Shown piece by piece: positions 57,443 to 64,000 of a stretch of DNA of 64,000 bases. Origin of the DNA: Toxonevra muliebris (Eukaryota > Arthropoda > Insecta > Diptera > Pallopteridae); contig OY829326.1 in the NCBI GenBank assembly GCA_963691655.1, positions 54,801,776-54,865,775 of the forward strand, read 5' to 3'. The notes below the pieces were generated by a model. It was not told where the DNA came from. It saw nothing but the letters and a program-made list of their open reading frames with translations, and made no database searches. Position 1 is the first letter of the stretch. The number at the start of each line of letters is the position of its first letter. The position numbers were made by a program, and so were the translations under genes.

Positions 57443-58392
57443 TTTTGAAACGAAACTAGTTTCTGTTATTATTAAGTATTAATATTTTTTTTTGTTTTGT
57501 TTCAGCTTGGCTTGTTAAAAAATAATATACAACAACTACAACGAAATAAAAAACTAAATACATACACACTACGTATATTATTTAATTGTGTCCGTTAATG
57601 TCATAATTATGGCTGTTTTAAGGGTGTTTGTTTGATAAACTGGTTCCATTTTTTTGATCTTATATTTTTCTTTTTAGCTTCTTTTTATTTAGAGGAACTT
57701 GCTGCTGTTGTTGTGATTTGTGGCTTGTAATTTTTAGTACAATATTAAACACCGAAATTTAACAAAATTTATCATAAATATTGCATTAATTTCTTTTTTG
57801 TTTTAATTTTTATTTTGTGTTTTTCCGTTTGTTGTTTTTTTTTTCTTTTGTTTTTGTATTTAATTTTTAAGTTAATTATTGTTAACGTTTTTTTTTTTTC
57901 TTGGGTGTTTTCTTCATAATTTGGCAAAGTCGTCTTTTATAATCACACACATATTTATTGTATTTATATAGAAGTTTTGGAAGATTAATTGCGTTGATGC
58001 GGAAGTTGCCGTATATTAACGCATAACAGAGAAATACTTCTACATTCGTATTTTTATATTTACACAAAATATATTTGGTTATTATTAATAAATGTATTGT
58101 TTAATTTGTAGTAAGCCAACAATAATCTAGGTGGAGCTAACTAATTTGTTAACTTTTTAAATAAGGAATTAGGAAATATTTGTATTTATAGAAACATATG
58201 TTAAAGTTGCGCAAAGTGCTCATCTTTAGTGAGATGTTCTTGCCCTGGGTGGGGCAACTTCTTGATTTTGGGCTTCAATTTTTCTTCTATGTAATATTTT
58301 TGATAAAGTTAGTTCGAGATTTAAGTTAGGAGAAAAATAATATATTATTATTAATTTTAAACAAAATATTTAAAGTTTTATTATTATATTTT
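56471..58392. other. intergenic DNA, no gene recognised
   Basis: Mixed AT-rich sequence with TTG/CTG runs (57170-57205), an AT dinucleotide run (57412-57434) and poly-T tracts. It is comparatively free of transposon ends. No coding exon recognised. Confidence 0.45.
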
Positions 58393-58405
58393 TACTTGGA
58401 AATAC

Positions 58406-58475
58406 TATGTGGTATCACAATGGGCCGTTCAGGCCTAAGTGTGTCTCTCGACAGCCACTCCAACCTAACCTAACC
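58406..58475 (+). repeat. 70-bp SINE/LINE tail insertion with 13-bp duplication
   Basis: Exactly the 3' tail shared by the SINEs (TATGTGGTATCACAATGGGC ... CCAACCTAACCTAACC) and nothing else. It is flanked by a perfect direct repeat TACTTGGAAATAC at 58393-58405 and 58476-58488. It is a severely 5'-truncated target-primed insertion, evidently recent. Confidence 0.93.
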
Positions 58476-58489
58476 TACTTGGAAATACA

Positions 58490-59060
58490 AAAAAAAAAAT
58501 AAAAAACTAAATAAAATACTTGAATGTGTTTGAAATACTGAAAAAAAATTGAAAAGTAAATGCTTTTTAACGTTTTTATTAATTAGTACCTACTTAAAGT
58601 AGTTGGAAATACTGGAATTGATTTATGTAAATATTTGAGAAATACTTTGGAAATACTTGAAGTTAGCGCTAAAAAGTTTTTGTATTTTAAATCATTAAAA
58701 ATGATTTAAAATTTTCTTACTTGAAAATTCTTGAAAATATTTCAAGTATACAGCAGTACCTGAAAATGCTTCAAATACATGAAATACTTGAAAATACTTA
58801 TAATGTTTCAAATACTTGATATATTTGAAAGTATTTAAGGTGCTTGGTAAGGTATTTGAAATACCTGAAAATTTATGAGAATACTTCAAAATACTTAATA
58901 TACTGGAAGAAATTGATGTACTTGAAAATACTTCATGTAATACTTAAAATACCTGAAATATTTATTGGGAAATACTTGTAAAATATGGAAATACTTGAAA
59001 ATTAATTGCTTAATACGGACAATTGCAAAGTACAGATACTTTAATTTTTCAAGTACTATA
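58490..59060. repeat. degenerate TTGAAAATAC tandem array
   Basis: ACTTGAAAATACTTGAAATA and variants recur throughout at roughly 10-20-base spacing. Short frames here mirror the repeat and are not genes. The 70-bp tail insertion sits at its left edge. Confidence 0.7.
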
Positions 59061-60230
59061 ATACTGAGCACCATTACCAGCAATGTTATTGGTTCTTTCA
59101 CATATATGGTACATTTCACTGTTATATAAACATATTTTTCATGGGTTTCTTTTTAATATCTAATCGACAGTAAAATGGAAAGGAGGAAGAATAATGCATA
59201 ACACACAATTAGCCGTCGCAAACAATTTCTAAACTGCTGAGCTTTAACCCTTAAATGGTAACGTGGTTTTTGGCACGTTCGAATGGTAACAGTAGGTCAC
59301 TCGTGCCTGGCGCTTTAAAAAGTGCTTTAAAGTGCTATAAAAAATTCGAAAAAATTCATTATTATACATCAACTATCCTAGTATAAGGATCAGTCACTAT
59401 ATTTTTGATTAGCTGATTTGTTTAATTTAACAATATAATTATATAAACAAAACAAAGCGCGAAGAATGAACTATTTTGTTAAAAAATTATAACTTTGGAT
59501 CCAATTAATATTTTTTAAAATTTCAAATGCTAAATTAAAACTAAATAATGGTGTTTTAAAAAAAATATGTATGTATTCAAGAAATGCTTAAGTTTTGAGC
59601 ATGAAAATCACTGTTTTTCAAGGTACGTAAAGGTGTACAATTTACAATCAACTTGACATTTTATTATTTTTTAATCAATTTTATTTATCAAAAACACATG
59701 AATTCTCAAAGTTTATCAAAAACCAAAAATACAAAACACAAATATAAAATTCTGGCCACGCTGAAGCCAAATTATTATATGCACTGAAGATATAATTCAT
59801 ATCTGTGTTTCCATTAAAAGTTAGGTTAGAAAATTCAAGTTAGTTTAATCTATCTATTCTTTATGAAAAAAAAATCAATTCATAATAAAAAAAAAAACAT
59901 CAGAATTTAGTGAAAAAATTGTTTACTTACCTTTCACTTTTTGTCAACGTCGATGAGTCACTCCTGCCTTTTCAATATTTCGGATGGCCCTTACAATGGC
60001 TATTCCCGTACTAAAACATCGGCGCTTAGGTAACGAGTTGCCTTCTAGTATACAATTATTTACAAGGAGATTCCCCGAAATAGTCCGATCTTCACTTCGG
60101 CCTGTTTTCGTCTCCTACGCTTGATTAATTACTTCACGCGGCTGAGAATTTATTGAACTCTTTCTTTATAATTACATCACGCAAGCCTCTCTTTAGCCCT
60201 TAGAAGCATACATATTTTATCTCAGCCAAA
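59061..60230. other. intergenic DNA, possible piggyBac end
   Basis: TTAACCCTTAAATGGTAACG at about 59247 looks like a piggyBac-type terminus after TTAA, and GTCACTCGTGCC / GTCACTCCTGCC motifs recur at 59297 and 59958. No matching right end was found, so this is only suggestive. Confidence 0.35.
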
Positions 60231-60234
60231 AACT

Positions 60235-60600
60235 TACAGAACTTGTAACTCGAGGGGTTTCGGGGTCTCTGATTACGAATCCGAAATCTGTATTGAAAAA
60301 TTCAAAATGACTGATCCAATATGGTGAAATCTGTTTTGAAAAATTCAAAATGACAAATCCAATATGACGGACGACTTTTTCTAAAAGTGTTCGATTTTGC
60401 TTGAACTGTTATTCGGAGGTTTTTTACGTATCGCGCCATTCCACCATATTGTATTTCGGATTCGTAATCAGTGATCCCGAAAAATTTCAAGTAAAATCGA
60501 GCACTTTTAGTAAAATCGGCCGCTATTTTGAATTTTTGAAAACGGACTTCGGATTCGTAATCAGCAATCCGAAAAGCCTTTTTCCCCGATTTACTGCCAA
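60235..60600. repeat. inverted copies of the ~100-bp repeat
   Basis: GATTACGAATCCGAAATCTG at the left is mirrored by CGGATTCGTAATCAG at about 60458 and 60550. The AATATGACGGACGACTTTTT and TTTGAATTTTTGAAAA blocks match the tandem repeats at 13.7 kb. Short open frames arise from the repeat. Confidence 0.6.
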
Positions 60601-60782
60601 GTGATGCGTTCGTTTGAATTTCATTTGTCCAGAATCTTTGGGCTTAGCCTGAACTATTCAATTGCGCAATTCAATTCTGTGTTCAGGTCCGCATAACTCA
60701 ATAGTTATTCCTTGCTACAACATGTAGTTGCCCAAAGGTTAAGCTGATTCCCATAAACTCGTAAATGCTTATTATAAATACA

Positions 60783-62180
60783 CACTCCAACAGCACTTTT
60801 GCAACAGAATAGCCACCCAATAATCCTGAAAGGGAATGATGTGTAGACCATTTTTGTAGAACAAACTTATAGTCCAGCATGTCTCAGTTTTGTTTTTTTA
60901 CAGTGGGTAAAATTTTTCTTATTTTGGTAGAAGGGAACTGAATACTAAGTGCAAAAAGTGTTATAAATTTATGTCTGAGGAAAATCTTATTGGCAAAGTT
61001 GTGTAGTAGAATTTTACGAGGATCATTTCTGTGGAACATTTTAACCTTTTAGTTCCTCTTTTTATGGGACAATTTGACCGCTTTTTTGATGAAAACCTGA
61101 AAAGTCCTTTCAAAAGAGGCAATTAAGGATTATAATATTCCACAAAAATATTTTCAGGAAAATTTCACTAGGGGTCACCGAAGACATAAGAGTCATATAT
61201 ATAACGGTTAACGGCTTATAAAAGGAAATAGTTTTTTACTTCTATCAAAATTGTAATTTACGCTGAACAAGCTCGCGCTTGGTATATGATCTGCCGATTC
61301 AATCCAAGTCATGGACGTAGAAAATGCCAGTGCCCTGTCACCGCCTTCATATCAGGTCAATATCCCACTTTCTCAAGTTGTACATATAACTTTTGGTATG
61401 AAAATTTTAGACAAATTTTTTTTCTAAAATTTCCTACTTTTAGAACCCCTACTTTTACTTTGGGAGTTGGAACTCAACTTAAAACCGTTTTTCCGCCGAT
61501 AAAAAAATACTCGCATGTTCGGTTATGCATTACTGCAGCATTTGCAGAAGCGAAAACGTTCAAAATGTACTGGCTGCTGGTCAAGCATTAGCGACACCAA
61601 ATAGCGTCGCTGTGAATGTCCCTTGCTGTTAAATGAATGAGGTCAAAATTAATGTTACAGTTATCTAAATTAATCATAATGGTGAATTCACATTATGGTA
61701 TATTTTATTTATGTGGGTAGGCTCCTATTTCCTTTTAGTAACCGTTTACCGTTATATGTAAGACTTTTATGTCATCGGTAACCCCTAGTAAAATTTTCTG
61801 GCAAATATTTTTGTGGAATATTTTAATCCTTAAATGTTTCTTTTGAAAGGACTTTTCAGGTTTTCATAAAAAAAGGGGTCAAATTGTCCCATAAAAAAAG
61901 GAACTAAAGGGTTAAAATGTTCTACAGAAATGACCCTTGTCAAATTCTACTGCACAACTTTGCCAATAATATTTTCCTCAGACATCAATTTATAACACTT
62001 TTTGCACTTAGTATTCAGCTCCCTTCGACCAAAATAAGAAAACTTTAACCCACTGAAAAAAAAAACTGAGACGTGTTAGACAATAAGTTTGTTTTACAAA
62101 AATGGTCTGTACAACATTCCCTTTCAGCATTATAGGGTGGCTATTCTATTGCAGACAAAAAGTCTTAATTTGTTAGACTG
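60783..62180. mobile_element. complete long-inverted-repeat transposon (~1.4 kb)
   Basis: The left arm (60783 to about 61225) and right arm (about 61735 to 62180) are reverse complements over roughly 440 bp with scattered differences; the spacer is about 510 bp. The right end, reversed, starts CAGTCTAACAAATTAAGACT; the left end has lost part of this. The spacer holds an open frame (61286-61591) with no recognised domain. A third arm copy is at 1980-3525. The superfamily is unassigned; no target duplication is evident. Confidence 0.8.
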
Positions 62181-63284
62181 TGATATTAGAAACAAAGTGT
62201 GAAATTAGTAAAAACCATTTGATTTCTTACCTTTACTAAATTATTGCTGTTTTTTTCTGGCGCTTAATCTTTGATAACCCATGTTCGTATGTTTGCTTCC
62301 GTTACGTTTAGTTGAGATAATAAAGAAAAAATTATGAAATATTAAATAATATATGCAAATCATTTTTCACACACTAGAAATTATGAATTTATTAAAACAA
62401 TTATATAAACATTTTATGTATGTACAGTTTATGATTTATGTTCACTTATACATATGTATGGACTCGATTAAGAAAGCAAAAAAGGGTTGAATTTTTGCAC
62501 AACAATAACATAATAAATAATTCATAATTGTAATTGATGCAAAGAAAATGAAAACGAAATTAACAAAGAAATTTAAAATTAAATGTGACAACATAAATAA
62601 TAATTATCAAAACAATTATGATTTTATGCAAATATTTCGAAAAAGAATCAAAAAGTTAAAGATATTAAATAAGATAGCTATATATAGCAAAGAGTGTTCG
62701 ATAGCAAACTGCAGCTAATAAAAATTAAAACAAAAAAAATTCGTTTTAGTTATTCTTTGATCAAATCAAATTTATAGCTATTGTTCGTCTGAAAAGAGTT
62801 GATAGTAGCAAACATAGCCTAAGAGAAGAGAATTTATCATGATAATTATGAGCTTAATTGTTTTTGAATTCAATTGAATTTTGCTCACAAAAACAGTTAT
62901 GCGCATACTCTCCATATCCTTGGTAAAATTATTAAATTAGATGAAACGAACTGTACTCTGTATCATGGCAGAAGAATTAAGAAGGTAGATGCATTTTGAA
63001 AAGTAAGCGGAACTTTGACAATTGGGAAAACATTTGTTTTGATACTATTCTTCTTTTTGCAACAGAGTTGTAATTTCATAGTGAGATTTTTAAGTGAGAA
63101 TTTATAAGAAAATAGTTTGCTTAGTATTGCATGTACATAGGGAGGATTAGTTGCTGCTATTTATATTATTATTTAACACTTAACATGTTCAAGATATTTG
63201 CTAATAAAGAAAACAAACTTAAATAACATTATTTATAAATAAAATTTATAATTTAGTAATAAAAGAAGTATTAATAATCTACTA
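62181..63284. other. AT-rich intergenic DNA, nothing recognised
   Basis: No domain-bearing frame or terminal repeats seen. Confidence 0.5.
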
Positions 63285-64000
63285 CTAACTCACTCTTTTA
63301 TTGCCACAGCTCCTGCAATGATTTCTATATGGAAGACCCAGTCTTTCTGCATGTTTTCCAATGGGGCAATGTCCAGTAATCACCCAAGTCACAGTACTGA
63401 TGAAGTGCCTGTTGGTATGTATCAGGTCATTTGTCCGGCGACTATCCAGCTTAGGCCAAATGAGTCTGGTAGTTTTGCAGGTGGTTTCCAGTGACCACCT
63501 TTCGTTAGTAAGTTTTATTGCATTCGTGGCTAGCCTTAGTTTACACGTTGCCATAGGGACGCCTATATGCTCCTTGTCAGGAGTGATTTGCAACAGTGTT
63601 CCTTTTCTAGCTAACCCGTCAGCAGTTTCGTTCCCCGGTATACCTATATGCCCCGGCACCCAAATTAGGTGCATATTGAACTGATCGGACATCTCGTTAA
63701 GAGACGCTCTACAGTTAAGAGCTATTTTAGAAGTAAGGTAGACAAATTCAAGGGATTTTATAGCTGCCTGACTATCGGTAAAAATACATATATCCCTCTT
63801 GTATATCACGTTATACCTCACCCAGTACGTGACTTCCTTGATTGCCGTGACCTCTGCCTGAAATACACTGCAGTGATCAGGCAGCCTGAAGGATAAATTT
63901 ACATCCAGCTCTTCACAAAAGATGCCAGCTCCAACTCTGCCATCCAGTTTAGAGCCGTCAGTATAGAAGTGGATTGAATCCTTTTGAAACCGCTCTCCAT
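63285..64000 (-). pseudogene. LINE RNase H domain, runs off the window edge
   Basis: A single open minus-strand frame extends from the window edge to a stop at 63285 (about 237 codons). It has FYTDGSKLDG (Asp), VFQAEVTAIKE (Glu), CIFTDSQAAIKS (Asp), WVPGHIGIPGNETADGLARK (Asp): all four RNase H catalytic residues in order. Then KLDSRRTNDLI, WVITGHCPIGKHAERLGLP and CRSCG, the usual C-terminal region of I/LOA/R1-type LINEs. The domain normally continues past CRSCG for some tens of residues; here it stops almost at once, so the 3' end looks truncated. The upstream reverse transcriptase would lie outside the window. It is the least decayed LINE piece here. Confidence 0.85.

Noticed and set aside
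61286..61591. Transposase of the long-inverted-repeat element
   Set aside because: The 101-codon frame shows no helix-turn-helix, DDE or zinc motif and is not present in the copy at 2-3.5 kb.

Overview
The window reads as AT-rich euchromatic DNA of a higher (cyclorrhaphan) fly. The one host protein-coding gene I can support is an ortholog of the Drosophila gap gene knirps (kni), on the minus strand at about 35.6-39.5 kb. Its DNA-binding domain, adjacent kni-box and a C-terminal CtBP-type PxDLS motif all match Knirps rather than Knirps-like or Eagle. The size of the intergenic DNA and the mix of piggyBac, hAT, DD37E and mariner DNA elements, tRNA-derived SINEs and RNase H-bearing LINEs would suit an acalyptrate such as a tephritid, but that family placement is inference.

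Layout. 1-12.3 kb: AT-rich intergenic DNA with a hAT element (8-bp duplication) nested in a long-inverted-repeat element, a complete internally deleted piggyBac element with TTAA duplications, a SINE and a decayed LINE RNase H domain. 12.5-15.8 kb: a degenerate tandem-repeat island punctured by a DD37E relic, a ~100-bp tandem array, and a MITE that itself carries a hAT MITE. 16.4-17.4 kb: a TA-flanked MITE with a 44-codon Cys-containing ORF. 18.4-21.9 kb: a TAATATTTTT-type array split by a DD37E transposase pseudogene. 22-31 kb: SINEs, a mariner relic and several MITEs. 33.0-33.9 kb: a ~74-copy 12-bp minisatellite. 35.6-39.5 kb: kni, with two coding exons, a probable non-coding leader exon, a MITE in the first coding intron and an AU-rich motif just after the stop. 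41.3-64 kb: inverted-repeat elements, several dead LINEs, a second piggyBac carrying a dimeric SINE, a Ty3/gypsy pol relic with a LINE inside it, another long-inverted-repeat element and a LINE RNase H domain running off the right edge.

How the parts relate. kni encodes a short-range transcriptional repressor; much of the surrounding transposon-poor DNA is presumably its regulatory landscape, though no enhancer can be proven by eye. The elements form readable nesting histories, several with exact target-site duplications. SINEs and a LINE share the same 3' tail, which suggests the LINE class that mobilised them. I found no new defence or biosynthetic system. The most unusual items are the dimeric SINE, a 70-bp tail-only insertion with a 13-bp duplication, and a piggyBac derivative whose remaining exons could splice into a catalytic-domain-less protein.
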